Assembly (NCBI GenBank): GCA_016584305.1
Contig: JACEEZ010003500.1
Span: forward strand, 323,437-387,436
Direction: 5' to 3'
Origin: Chionoecetes opilio
Lineage: Eukaryota; Arthropoda; Malacostraca; Decapoda; Majidae
Length of the DNA: 64,000 bases
Below the pieces are notes generated by a model. That model worked only from the letters and a program-made list of their open reading frames with translations. It did not search any database and was not told the origin of the DNA. Positions 20,921-31,039 of this stretch are shown here, piece after piece; positions within the stretch are counted from its first letter, which is position 1, and every line of letters begins with the position of its first letter. A program made the position numbers and the translations under genes.

Positions 20921-21024
20921 GACTGGACCAGGGTGGTGAACGTCGCGAAAACGCGCTATTTTACTAGTCGGGGCCGTACTGCGACTAGTCGGGGCCGCGC
21001 TGCGACTGGAACACGTGTTATTTT

Positions 21025-21056
21025 AGCGTGGAAAAGATCGATCTTTCCCACGCTTT
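21025..21056. repeat. short palindrome next to the (GA)n tract
   Basis: GCGTGGAAAAGATC and GATCTTTCCCACGC form an imperfect hairpin. The same structure (GCGTGGGAAAGA/TCTTTCCCACGC) precedes the (GA)n tract in the compact copy at 53181-53208. Confidence 0.8.
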
Positions 21057-21066
21057 CTGCCTTTCG

Positions 21067-21200
<134 letters not shown>

Positions 21201-21426
21201 AAAAGCGGAAATTTTTGAGATATTTACTGATATTATATTTATTATTATTGTCAACATTATCCAATGTGAATAGAGCAGCATCTTTAGTTCAGTATCTGTA
21301 GCGCTATACTGCTTCCGCAGTATCTTTAGTGCCTTGGCGATTGTTATCACCATGTCGTAGTTATTGTGTTCAATTAATAACATTAGGAGGCACATAAGTC
21401 GCCTAACTACGGCAAACCGTCGGATG

Positions 21427-21427
21427 A

Positions 21428-21480
<53 letters not shown>

Positions 21481-21537
21481 ATAGTAGTAGTAGTAATAGC
21501 AGTAATAGTAGTAGAAGTAGTAGTAGTAGAAGCAGCA
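21427..21537. repeat. (TAG)n trinucleotide microsatellite
   Basis: Roughly 35 TAG/TAA/AAG triplets, mostly TAG. It begins where the two copies of the TA-type element lose similarity. Confidence 0.9.
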
Positions 21538-21705
21538 ACATAAACTTTTCCCCGGCTAATAAGTTCAGTGTGGTTTTTTTCCCGAGCAGACCTATTTATG
21601 TCCCGCAGATTACACACAATAGGTCTCCCGTGGGGCTACTACATCACGCCCTTTGGCCTTCACCGGCAGAAACACCGCCAGCCCCATGAAAGAGGCTGAC
21701 CCCCC

Positions 21706-21709
<4 letters not shown>

Positions 21710-21768
<59 letters not shown>

Positions 21769-21828
21769 CCAATCACTACCAATCAACAATACAATCACAT
21801 CCAGACAGACAGACGAATCGCTCCCTCG

Positions 21829-21882
<54 letters not shown>
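21710..21882. repeat. (CT)n and (CA)n microsatellites
   Basis: CT tract at 21711-21764 and CA tract at 21834-21881, separated by about 70 bp of unique sequence. Confidence 0.95.
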
Positions 21883-22411
21883 CACTCTTTTAAAGCAATC
21901 ACCAGGATGAAAGTGTAATCTTCAAACTCTACAGAATTGATAGGAGTAGCCGCAACAGCCCTTCTTCCCTCCCTCCTTCTCTCCCTCTTAATCTGAATCT
22001 GAATCTTTCCCTCCCTCCCTCCTTCCCTCCATCCCTTCCTTCCTCTCCTTCCTTCCTTCCTCGCCGCGCCGCGCCGACTACGGTCGGTGGAGGGGCTTGC
22101 CATATTCGGTGTCAATCGCAGCACGGCTGGGAACAGTCGCCGCACGACGGCAACCACGATTGCCGTCGTGCTGCGACTGTCGGCGCATGACGGCAACCCA
22201 ATATTGGCGATTAAATTCGATTTAGTCCGCGACTGACCGCGACTATCGCGGACTAGTCACCGACTAGTCGCCTAACTACGGCGACCCGAGCCAACCACGC
22301 CGATTTTGGAGCTTCTGCCCCCCCAAAATCGGCTGCAGTCGGGACCGACTGGATGACTCAGCAAGTCGTGACCGGTCACCGACGCGAGTCGTGGAGATGT
22401 GAACCTACCAT

Positions 22412-22910
22412 TAAATATGGTATAGTCAAAAGCTTTTCATCTCATCAACTCCCCTCCTATGATTGACTATCTGCAATCTCTAAATCACCGCGGCAATGTT
22501 GCTTATCGTGCTGTCTTCTACCGTTATTTTCATGATCAATGTTCTTTTGAACTTGCTCACTGCATCCTTTCTCCCCTACCGCGGTCTCGCTGCACAAGAC
22601 TTTCTACTCATTTTTTCCCTATTATGTCCATCATCCTAATGCAAGAGTAAACCAGTATCCTCACTCGTTCATCCCTTTCACTGATAAACTCTGGAACTCT
22701 CTTCCTGTTTCTATTTTTCCACCTTCCGACGACGTTTTTTTTTCAAGAGAGGAGTGACAAGACACCTCAAGAAATAAATTGGGCCACCCCCCTTTATATG
22801 TTCTCTTACTGTTTTCTTTATAGGGGCTGGCAACTAAGCGGTTTTTTTTCACTTCTTATTTTATGTTGTCTTTGGCCAGTTCTTCGTGATGTATATAATT
22901 AAAATTGAAA
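22412..22910 (+). pseudogene. split LINE copy, piece 4 (C-terminus and 3' UTR)
   Basis: Resumes the old LINE (TAGTCAAAAGCTTTTC, then ATCAACTCC) at the equivalent of position 2730 of the first copy. It retains degraded matches to the C-terminal region and the same 3' UTR (GGGGCTGGCAACTAAGCGG, then TTTGGCCAGTTCT and GTGATGTATA) up to about 22900, ending without a long A-tail. With pieces at 9386, 14435 and 15842 it makes one LINE of roughly 2.6 kb spread over 13.5 kb. Confidence 0.85.
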
Positions 22911-23250
22911 AATACAATCTGGAGGAAGTCGCTGGAGCCATCCCATTACCTCTCAGACCCGATTCTAGTACATGGCTGGGTTCAGGGAGTAGAGGGACTG
23001 GATTTCAAGTGGACGCATCCAGAAATGATGCCACGGGACTTGTTGTTAATACTTGTCAATAGCTCCCCAACTTTGGGGATGAGGATATAGAAGCTGAAGA
23101 GCTTTAGCCGCCAGTTCTTAGCCACGAAGATGAGCATTTTCATGAACTTGAAGATTATGATGATCAATAATTATTATTATTGTAGTGCTACCAAAGTGTT
23201 TAACTCTGTCCATCGATTTAACCTATTTTGGCATCGGTTCTAGGTTTTTG
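22911..23250. other. unassigned sequence
   Basis: A short frame at 22905-23090 reads with some protein-like composition but no motif I recognise. Possibly TE remnant; I see nothing else. Confidence 0.4.
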
Positions 23251-23580
23251 ACATATGAAAAAACCTTGAAACCTCAAAATAACAATTCCAATCAATTTGT
23301 CACCCCAAACACAGTTGGAATACATAAGTAACTCTTGTTTTTAGTCTTACTGGTTGAAAAATGGCGTTGTAATCAGTTTTTCACCCGTCCGCCAGCACCC
23401 ATTTTAATATCTATTTACGGGTAGATACTAGTACTCTATATAGGTACTAGTACTCTATATAGGTACTAGTACTCTATATAGGTACTAGCAATCGCTTGCC
23501 TAACAAAACTTTTCTAAAAACTTAATTAGAAATCAAAATAACTAAAACAAATGGCGGCAGGTATAAAGAAGGGGGGGAGG
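23250..23580 (-). repeat. dispersed repeat, inverted copy of 9.10-9.38 kb
   Basis: Shares AATAACAATTCC, GAAAAATGGCGTTGTA and AATATCTATTTACGGGTA as complements with 9.1-9.4 kb. It differs by an internal 19-bp tandem repeat (about 3 units of ACTAGTACTCTATATAGGT at 23428-23490) that is absent from the other copy. Confidence 0.7.
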
Positions 23581-23606
23581 TGTAACTTTTGGGTTTCTGG
23601 CCCATG

Positions 23607-24098
23607 CAGTGGCGTATCTAGGGTGTGGCAGGCAGGGCACGTGCCCTGCCTGCCACTCAAGGGGGGCGCCAAATCTTCCTCTCTAAATCAAATTAATTAC
23701 CAAAATATAGCTTTGAATATGGCTTCAAAATGCTCATAGAAATAGTTCATATTTCGAAAATTTTGTTTTGTTAATCAAAAGGGGGCCTCCAAATCAAAAT
23801 AGTTACCTCAATAGAGCTTTGAATGTGGCTTCAAAGAATTGTGTGATTTGTGATGCGTGCTTCTAGAATTGTTCATATTTCGAACATTTTCTTAATCAAA
23901 AGGGGGGCGCCAAATCGAATTAATTATACCGATGTATATATAGCTTTGAATATGGCTTCAAACTGCTCCTAGAATTGCTCCAATTTAAAAAAAAAAAATC
24001 GGACCTCCCAGCTGCATAGACTCGCTGCGCATCCCCCCCCCCCCTCCACCAGGGGCGCCAATATGCCCTGGGCGCTACTTTCCCTAGATACGCCCCTG
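23607..24098. mobile_element. hAT-like MITE with 8-bp duplication
   Basis: 492 bp, ends CAGTGGCGTATCTAGGG and CCCTAGATACGCCCCTG, flanked by GGCCCATG at 23599-23606 and 24099-24106. The CAGTGGCGTATCTAGG form and the 8-bp duplication are both characteristic of hAT. Inside are about three degenerate tandem units, each with GGGGGCGCCAAATC-like and AGCTTTGAATATGGCTTCAA words, and a short inverted pair GGCAGGGCACGTGCCCTGCC at 23631. No coding capacity. Confidence 0.92.
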
Positions 24099-24195
24099 GG
24101 CCCATGGACTAATAAACAAGATGTGGGAATGATGATGAAATCATTATGATGCTCTTTCATCACATTTCTATCGTTTGTGTGTGTGTGTGTGTATT

Positions 24196-24475
24196 CATCT
24201 AGTTGTATTTTACAGGGCCAGAGCAATGCTCGTGTGGCCCCGTCTCCATATTAACATTTTTATTATTCATCCTTAATGCTTTGTGTTGGCCGAAGCCAGC
24301 ACCCCGGAGAGCAGGTCACAAACCCCGGCTAACACCCGGTACCCATTCACTGCTGGGTGGACAGGGGCTCGGGTTTTAAGGAAACAACCCATCTGTTTCC
24401 GCTCCGCCCGGGGATCGAACCCGGGACTTCTCGATTGTGAACCGAGCGTGCTTCCCCTACACCACGGAGTCCCCA
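24196..24475 (-). mobile_element. tRNA-Val-like SINE, minus strand
   Basis: Full-length copy in reverse: ATCGAACCCGGGACT (B box), GTGAACCGAGCGTG (anticodon-arm side), ACACCACGGAGT (A-box side), body TACCCATTCACTGCTGGGTG, and the 3' part GGCCCCGTCTCC with ATTCATCTAGTTGTATTTTA. The 3' end abuts a (GT)n tract at about 24175-24193. Confidence 0.85.
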
Positions 24476-24483
24476 ACACCACG

Positions 24484-24485
<2 letters not shown>

Positions 24486-24514
<29 letters not shown>
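24486..24514. repeat. (GT)n microsatellite
   Basis: Pure GT tract beside the tRNA-like end of the SINE, preceded by a second copy of the word CACCACGGAGT. Confidence 0.9.
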
Positions 24515-24516
<2 letters not shown>

Positions 24517-24695
24517 CCATTCCTGTTACACTCGAGGAAAATATCAACACTAAGTCTGGCTGGCATCGAGTTATCACAACGTCAGTGTCATGTTCTCTGA
24601 AAGCGTGGTCGTGGAGTGAGAGTGAGTAAAGGTCAGAGAGTCCATCATGGGATTGTATGTGGAGCGTGATGACGTACGGACCAAGGCCACACTTA

Positions 24696-24974
24696 AGGCC
24701 GGTTCCCATCAGCCCGCTTGTACGGCCGTCTTACAACAACACCGCTCAACAATGACGTCACCATCATCACCGCTTGAGTGGTATTTGTGGTAACTGGGCA
24801 CAGTTGGCAACTCCGCTCGAGCGTACACCGCCGAGCGGGAGAGATGACTTGAATTTAACTTTGTACGGCGGCCGTACAGCGGTACGGCGGTGCGGTAGAC
24901 TTTGCTGTGACGTCATTGTGACGTCTTTGTTGTTGTACGGCGGCCGTACAAGCGGGAAGGTGCGAACCGGGCTT
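24696..24974. mobile_element. TA-type MITE
   Basis: 279 bp between TA at 24694-24695 and 24975-24976. Inverted ends AGGCCGGTTCCCATCAGCCC / GGGAAGGTGCGAACCGGGCT continue through CGCTTGTACGGCCG. Inner GTACGGCGGCCGTAC words make further hairpins. It belongs with the other AAGCCC/AGGCC TA-type elements. No coding capacity. Confidence 0.85.
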
Positions 24975-25079
24975 TAGGCGGCCAACTTAATAATATTCTG
25001 CTGCTCCACTCACTATTCCCGGTGCATTAATTATTGCTAATTAAGTATATAACGTTATGATGATGATTGTGTGATGTTG

Positions 25080-25318
25080 TGGTGGCAAGTGGGTGAAGTT
25101 GTGATGTTATGGTAAGTGTGATGTTATGATGTAAAGTGGGTGATGTTGTGATGTTATGGTAAGTGTGATGTTATGATGTAAAGTGGGTGATGTTGTGATG
25201 CTTAAGTGTGATGTTATGTCTTAACATCACACTTAAGCATCACATCATCACCCAATTTACATCATAACATCACACTTACCATAACATCACAACTTCATCC
25301 ACTTGCCACCATAACATT
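25080..25318. repeat. hairpin: imperfect palindrome of GTGATGTTATG units
   Basis: The left arm (25080-25222) contains tandem words TAAGTGTGATGTTATGATGT and AAAGTGGGTGATGTTGTGATG, about 65 bp per unit, twice. The right arm (25223-25318) is the complement of one to one and a half units (ACATCATAACATCACACTTA, ACTTGCCACCATAACA). The centre is near 25222. Confidence 0.85.
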
Positions 25319-25319
25319 G

Positions 25320-26080
25320 TTATTGAATTCAACACAATTGTGTTATATTTTGTTAAGTGTGTGATGTTATGGTGATAAATAAGTGTGTAGGTATTGTATA
25401 ATGTTAATTGTGCCCGATGATGCTATTGTACCGGGAAAGTGGTACATAACTTGAATATGATGAGTAGAGGCAGGGCAGGAACATGAGATGAGATGCTGGT
25501 GGCGGACGTGTTGGTAGCGTCGGTTGTGGTAGCCGTGGCACGAGCGGTTTAGGCTCAGAGGAGTGGTGTGGTCAACACGTGTTCTGAGGTCTGTGTATGT
25601 CTACCGAGTGTCTCTTATGCGTGCATGGGTATGAGGAATAATTACCAACTTGTAGACAGAAGATGAATATATTGCTCAGCAGAAGTGGAGTACAGGAACA
25701 ATGGAATATGTTGGGGCGGGCGGCACAACGTGGCCGCCCCGACGAGACGAGCGCAGAATATGTGTGTGACCTCTGAGGGCCGTGAGTAGTGGGTTGAGTG
25801 TGAGTGAGTGAGTGAGTCTCGGGCAGAATCAGAATATAAAAAGAGAAAGCAGGAGATGGGGAAGTGGGGACAGGTAGAAGAATAGATGGGTGAGAGAAAG
25901 GAGGCTAGTAAGAGAAAAAGTCTCCGGGGCTTGACCCAGGTGCTGTATGTTTTTTGTGTGTTTTTGTTGTGAGTCGATCTCGACCTAACGACACGCTTTC
26001 CCATCTCGCACGAGCAAACAGAAACCACTCTGGGGCGGCTTGGCAGGACATGGGCCTCGGAAGATGGTGCTCCGGACACA
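25320..26080. other. unassigned sequence
   Basis: A 150-codon open frame on the minus strand (25642-26094) has no recognisable domain and a Ser/His/Leu-rich composition; I do not regard it as a gene. GTGAGTGAGTGA repeats are near 25798. Confidence 0.4.
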
Positions 26081-26082
26081 CC

Positions 26083-27391
26083 CAGGGCAGACATTCAGAA
26101 AGAGTTAAAGGGCGCGGTGTTTAGCTTAACTAACTTCCTCTATTTGTACAACCCGGAAGTCGCGGGGATTCTGGTACGAGATATGGGAGTGGCGCTACGG
26201 TGTCACTATGGGCTTCGATAGCTGATTGGCTGAGCGAGTACAATTACATCACAGCCTCGCCAGCGAATCACGTAGTATTTCTCAAAAAGTTTCAGCCAAT
26301 CACAAGGCTTCCACGCTCTCAGCTGTGTTTATAAACAAATTCATCATCCACACCAAAATGCTCCACCCTTCTCCCTCCTCCTCCTCCTCCACCTCCTAGC
26401 TTCTCCTCCTCCTCTTCCTCCTCCTAACCTTTTCTTATAGCAGCCGGCAGCAGTTGTAGCAGTAGCAGCAGCAATAAAATATAAGCGGTGTTTTTGTCGT
26501 CCAAGCATCGTCTTATATAGTACGAAGACCACTCCAATAACACTTGCTGAAATGTTTGTTACACGGCTTATATTTTATTACTGCTGCCACCACCACTACC
26601 ATCACCACTGCCACCACTCCAACCACCACCAACTGCTATAAGAAAAGGTACTTCTTCCTCCTCCTCCTCCTCCACCTCCTAGCTTCTCCCTCTCCTTCTC
26701 CTCCCCCTCTTCCTCCTCCCAACCCCTTCCCACAGCAGCCGGCAGCAGTTGCAGTAGCAGCAGCAGCAATAGCAGCAGCAGAAGCAGCAGTAATAAAATA
26801 TAAGCCGTGTTTTTGTCGTCCAAGCATCGTCTTGGTACGAAGACCACTCCAATAACACGCTGAAATGTGTGTTACACGGTTTATATTTTATTACTGCTGC
26901 CACCACTACCACTATCACTGCTGCCAATACCACAACTACCACCAACTGCTACAAGAAAAGGCTAGGAGGAGAAGGAGAAGGAGAAGGAATATAATTATAT
27001 TATATGTACCTTGTCTGTTTCGCGGAGCTGTGCGTGGTGGTGTATGGTGTGGTGAGTCATGGTGAGATGCCAACATTCGCCACTCGACCCATCACCCCCA
27101 TAACAAACTCATTACGAGCGGATGGCATTGTAATATGGCCTAATTTCATTTGTATACTTGCCCTGTTCAGTTCTTGAGTCAGAAAACATCATATATACTC
27201 TATTTATGAGTATTTTTATGTATATTGCGTGCTCTACAACTGCCTGGAGGCAGTTGTGTGATTTTGACAGCTCAACGTCTTTAACTACGTCATAAATGTG
27301 CCTGCAGAATGCCAAAAGTCGCCCAGAACAGCTGTTGGAAGTCGCTAGGTCGTGCAGACCGGAAGTAAGCCTCTCTGAATGTAGCCCCAGG
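26083..27391 (-). mobile_element. TIR element, copy Y, enlarged by trinucleotide repeats
   Basis: Inverted copy of the element at 6.87-7.87 kb. It has GGGCAGACATTCAG at the left end and CTCTCTGAATGTAGCCCC at the right, with the GATTGGCTGAGCG block at 26222, GCGGAGCTGTGCGTGGTGGT at 27020 and GGCCTAATTTCATTTGTATA at 27139. Between these lies about 650 bp of CCT/GCA-rich tandem DNA missing from copy X. No coding frame. Confidence 0.65.
26365..26990. repeat. 319-bp tandem duplication with CCT and GCA triplets
   Basis: GTCCAAGCATCGTCTT occurs at about 26499 and 26818. Each unit has (CCT)n, (CAG/GCA)n, TAATAAAATATAAGC, ACGAAGACCACTCCAATAAC, then the complementary GCTTATATTTTATTA and (CCA)n. Each unit can therefore fold into a hairpin. 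Simple-sequence translations (poly-Leu, Ala-rich) arise from the triplets. Confidence 0.85.
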
Positions 27392-27399
27392 ACAACCCC

Positions 27400-28140
27400 G
27401 CGCCCACCCCCGCCTCCCACCAGTTCTTCAGTTTTGATTTTTGTTCTTGATTTTTCTTTCTTCACGCTTGACTTGTTTTCTTCTTCTCTTCGTTCTTCTT
27501 TCTTCTTATCTTCTTTCTTCTTATCTTGTTTTTGTTGTTGCTGTTGTTGTTTGTTTATTGTCTTGTTTTGCTTTTTTTCCTGTCACTGCCATGTACGCGC
27601 GCACACCCTGATACTCCTCGGCACCCCGCACGGGCGGCTGGCTTCATTTCTCCACTACCTCCCCCGCGTTCCAACATATACAAACAGGAGGAAGGAAATT
27701 GTGAAAAATTTAGTGAAAGAAGTCTGAGATTAAAAGTGTTTTTTTGTTTTGTTTTATTTTTTTCAGAGATTGGACAGGGGAAGAAGTCTCGGGCAGACGC
27801 GGTCTACCCTATTTATAGACAGGTCAAGGAGCGCCGGAGAAAAGACACCTGGCTAATGGGGGCGGGAACTAGGAAAATACCTCCTGACAGCTGCTTAGTC
27901 GGCGTAGGTCAAAGAGAATGTAGAAAGAAGGTGCTAAGACAGTAATTGGAGAGTAATTGGAGAGAGTACAGTAGGCTACACTATGAGGATTGTGTGTGAT
28001 TATGTTATGATACGTACGTGATGCTATGATGCTAAGTGTGATTATATTTAGTGTATGATGTTAAAATTAAAAACTCCTTCCAAAGTACTACTCCCTAAAA
28101 CATCCTCACCCACGGATGCAACTCACCGCCACAATACTTC
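27400..28140. other. unassigned sequence, T-rich
   Basis: TTCTT and TTGTTG-rich to 27580, then mixed sequence. A 143-codon frame at 27296-27727 runs partly through this low-complexity DNA and partly through copy Y, and is not considered a gene. TTATGATGCTAAGTGTGATT near 28024 echoes the hairpin at 25.1-25.3 kb. Confidence 0.4.
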
Positions 28141-28142
28141 AT

Positions 28143-28400
28143 GGGGCCAGATCCAGCAAACACATACGCCGGTGTATGTCAGTGTAAGTCTGAGATACTC
28201 CTCTTTCGAAAACTTTCTTGGATCAGGAGCTACATCTGCGCCAAATCGATGACGTCACAACGCCAGACTTTACCCCTCGGTGCAAGTCTGCGCCAACCCC
28301 CCCTAGCTGGATCCAGCAAGCGTACTTACTCCATTTCCGTGACGTCACAGGGCCAATATTATGGCGTAGATTTACACCACCTCGATGAGGAGGTGTAGAG
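28143..28400 (+). repeat. TE end with GGGGCCAGATCCAGCAAA terminus
   Basis: The 18-bp word GGGGCCAGATCCAGCAAA at 28143-28160 recurs exactly as its complement at 32141-32158. Nearby words (GTGTAAGT, GAGATACTCCTC, TGCGCC) are also shared. A second GCTGGATCCAGCAAGCGTA palindromic word is at 28307. Either one 4-kb element or two related short elements. Confidence 0.55.
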
Positions 28401-29360
28401 AAGGTGTATCTCATATATATAAATAAAATGTCATTTATTATGCCTAATAGACGTTACCACCGAAGTAAGGATTGAAATATAATCCTATTGGTAGTCGGCA
28501 GCGGCGTGTGTTTACAAATGTTTAGGAGATACAAGCCTTGGTGGGAGGCCGCCTCGGCCGTGTAGGGACTGCCTTCGGTGTTTTTGTTGTATTAGTTCGT
28601 TATTGGGCAGCACCAGTTTTTTAGACCACTAGCGGAGTCCTGTGAGCAGAATTGTTGTGGGACGAGGCGAGCCTGGCATCCCGCGGCTAGATTAATGTTG
28701 TTTCACTATATCGTAATTTGAACGTTTTTGAGAATGAAACTTTTGTTCTGATGCCTGCACCTCAGTGACCTTGCACTATGGTTAGGTCACTCAGGACGCT
28801 TGACCCTCATTGCCCCTGAATGGTAGTTAGGTCACGTTTGCTAGCCTTTAATGGTACAGTCCCCGAACGGAAGGAATGCTCGCCACCGTCGGAGAATGTT
28901 CCATTTTTTTTTACGTCGGCGAGAGTTCCTATTAAGCGACAGTTACAAGTTTATTTATTAACATAGCAGTATCCAATCTATATATTTAAGCAGCTTTTAC
29001 CCGTGTTTGTGAATTCAGGGACCGAATATCGGGGGTTAGTTTAGTGATTGGGGGAGTCTGGGGTTTTGACATGTTACGTAACCAATGTCCATGTATTGTA
29101 TTGAAGTGTAGTTATAAATTATTTTGGGACAAGCGAAAAACTTGTCCAATAACGAAATACCTTTTATTCTTTCATTTGCACCTATTAGCTACAAGTGGAA
29201 CTCGCCGAAAACTTTTATGTCGGCAAGACTTCTCGGTTGGTGTTTCAGTTATAATGGACGATAACTGCGCGGTCACTACCGCCATTACCACATGCGTTTT
29301 CTATATTATTTTTTGTTTAGTATACTGTACAGTATTAATGCACTTCCGCGTAACCTTTAA
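28400..29360. other. unassigned sequence
   Basis: No gene recognised. The words TTAGGTCAC and ACTCAGGA near 28780-28840 recur near 30800-30830, so this sequence and the block before 31 kb may be related repeat copies. Confidence 0.4.
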
Positions 29361-29367
29361 AACTTAT

Positions 29368-29520
29368 GGTATTATTCTAGTGTTTGCCCATACTCCCCCC
29401 TCTCCCTCAAAACAAGCTTGGGGACCTGGGGGAATGCAGGATATATGGCTGGGGTACAAAATATGCGTCGCAACCACATACTTTTTGAGTTATGGAAATT
29501 AAAAAAATTCTCTAGATTTA
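29368..29520 (-). repeat. inverted copy of the 29.76/30.19-kb repeat
   Basis: CTAGTGTTTGCCCATACTC, AAACAAGCTTGGG, AAAATATGCGTCG and CTCTAGATTTAGGG read as complements of the block found twice downstream at 29760-29945 and 30200-30385. Confidence 0.75.
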
Positions 29521-29632
29521 GGGAAAATTCATTGGATTTCTTCTGAGTCCAGAGACGTGTGAACCTGACGATCCTCACAGAATGATGACTGAAGTGTTGA
29601 GAACCCCCCCCCAACCCCCCAACCCCGCTAGG

Positions 29633-30170
29633 AGGTTAGGTTAGGTTAGATTTGGTTAGGTTAGGTTAGGTTAGATTTGGTTAAGTTAGGTTTGGTTAGG
29701 TTAGGTTAGGTTAGGTTATCGGTGGGTCAAGCCCCCCGCTAGGTTAGGTTAATTTTGGTTAGGCAAATTTCTCTAGATATAAGGAAATTACCCTAGATCT
29801 AGGGAATTTTAACCCCCTAAACAACTCTTAAATTACGTGTTTCCGACGCATAATTTGTTCCCCACCCGAAAACCCCGCATTCCCACAGGTGCCCAAACTT
29901 GTTTGGGGGAAGTGGGAGAGTATGGGCAAACACTAGAATTTTACCAAACTTATATACATATTATAGTACATATTGTAGAAATGATATAGTTGTCTTAGAC
30001 TAATACTCATACAGACACAACCTCCCCTTCCAGAGGCCCCCCAACCATATAGGAGGTTTGGTTAGGGTATTATTGATTAGGGTAGGTTATATTTGGTTAG
30101 GTTAGGTTAGATCTGGTTAGGTTAGGTTAGATTTGGTTAGATTTAGGTTAGGTTAGGTTAGTTTATCGGT
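29633..30170. repeat. interstitial TTAGG-type repeats
   Basis: Runs of GGTTA/TTAGG units at 29633-29720 and 30080-30165, interrupted by TTTGGTTAGAT variants. TTAGG is the arthropod telomere unit. Here the arrays are short, degenerate and embedded in other repeats, so they are interstitial, not a chromosome end. Similar short runs occur at 31215-31290, 60015-60050 (complement) and 62890-62930. Confidence 0.85.
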
Positions 30171-30390
30171 GGGTCAAGTCCCCCGCTAGGTTAGGTTAAT
30201 TTTGGTTAGGCAAATTTCTCTAGATATAAGGAAATTACTTTAGATCTAGGGAGTTTGTCTCTACACAATTCTTAAATTACGTGTCTCCGACGCATTATTT
30301 GCTCCCCACCCGAAAACCCCGCATTCCCACAGGTGCCCAAACTTGTTTGGGGGTTAGTGGTCGAGTATGGGCAAACACTAGAAATTTACC
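29730..30390. repeat. tandem duplication of about 430 bp
   Basis: GGTGGGTCAAGCCCCCCGCT, CAAATTTCTCTAGATATAAG, AACCCCGCATTCCCACAGGT and GAGTATGGGCAAACACTAGAA occur in the same order at 29722-29940 and 30166-30383, with TTAGG-type repeats in between. Confidence 0.85.
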
Positions 30391-30393
30391 GGA

Positions 30394-30680
30394 AAAACTA
30401 GTCAGTGTCTCAGAAAATGACCGGGCAGTCCTCGTCCATTTTTACCAAAAGCACTAATTTTAGGCAAGGAAAATCTAGTCAGTGTTTCAGAAAATGACTG
30501 CGCAGTCCTCGTCCATTTTTATCAAAAGCACTAATTTTACCCAAGGAAAAACTAGTCAGTGTCTCAGAAAATGACCGTGCAGTCCTCGTCCATTTTTACC
30601 AAAAGCACTAATTTTAGGCAAGGAAAATCTAGTCAGTGTTTCAGAAAATGACCGCGCAGTCCTCGTTCATTTTTACCGGT
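30394..30680. repeat. 77-bp tandem repeat, about 3.7 copies
   Basis: CTAGTCAGTGT starts at 30398, 30475, 30552 and 30629, an exact 77-bp period. Each unit has CAGAAAATGACCG, GCAGTCCTCGTCCATTTTTA and AAAAGCACTAATTTTA. Units alternate between the GTCTC and GTTTC variants, suggesting a 154-bp higher-order unit. A related word on the opposite strand is at 59775-59815. Confidence 0.9.
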
Positions 30681-31039
30681 ATCTTTCCCTTAATATCCTA
30701 CTAACCTAACCATTACCTTCGGCGAGAGTTCCCGGATTGTGTCAGGACGAGAATTTCGGTAGACGAGAGTACCAGGTACCGTTCTCATTATCCCTGAATG
30801 ATACGATTAGGTCACTCAGAATGTCTGCCTCTTAACGCCCTTGAATTATATGATTATATGGTCAACCATGATGTCTGCCCCTTTTTGTCCCTGAATTATT
30901 AGGTTAATCAGGATGGCTGACCCATTATTGCCCTAGAAATATTTATTAAAAGTCAATCAGGATGTCTGCGCCTTAAATTATTGCCTCCAAATTGTTTATT
31001 TCTGGTCAATCTGTACTGTCAATGGTACTCCTTAGTGGG

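Larger units (their letters stand above)
16838..20962. mobile_element. candidate nested TIR element inside the TA-type element
   Basis: Near 16838 the strand reads GCGTGTTTTCGCGACC, followed by TGGACTGGTTCAGTCC. Near 20920-20962 the complement pattern CTGGACTGGACCAG and GTCGCGAAAACGCGC occurs. This inverted pair coincides with the breakpoint at which the compact copy at 53.1 kb has no such sequence, so it behaves as an insertion. It encloses the minus-strand LINE. The family is unknown. Confidence 0.55.

Noticed and set aside
25642..26094. A 150-codon minus-strand frame as a host gene
   Set aside because: No domain, biased composition, and its 5' end runs into a TIR element. Insufficient evidence.
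27735..27775. A T-rich tract ending TTTTTTTCAG as an exon acceptor of a host gene
   Set aside because: Good acceptor shape but no supported coding exon or donor nearby.
27296..27945. Overlapping frames with Phe/Cys-rich stretches as membrane proteins
   Set aside because: The hydrophobic parts are translations of TTCTT/TTGTTG tracts; two overlapping frames are equally open.
29633..30165. A true telomere
   Set aside because: Runs are short, degenerate and flanked on both sides by non-telomeric DNA.
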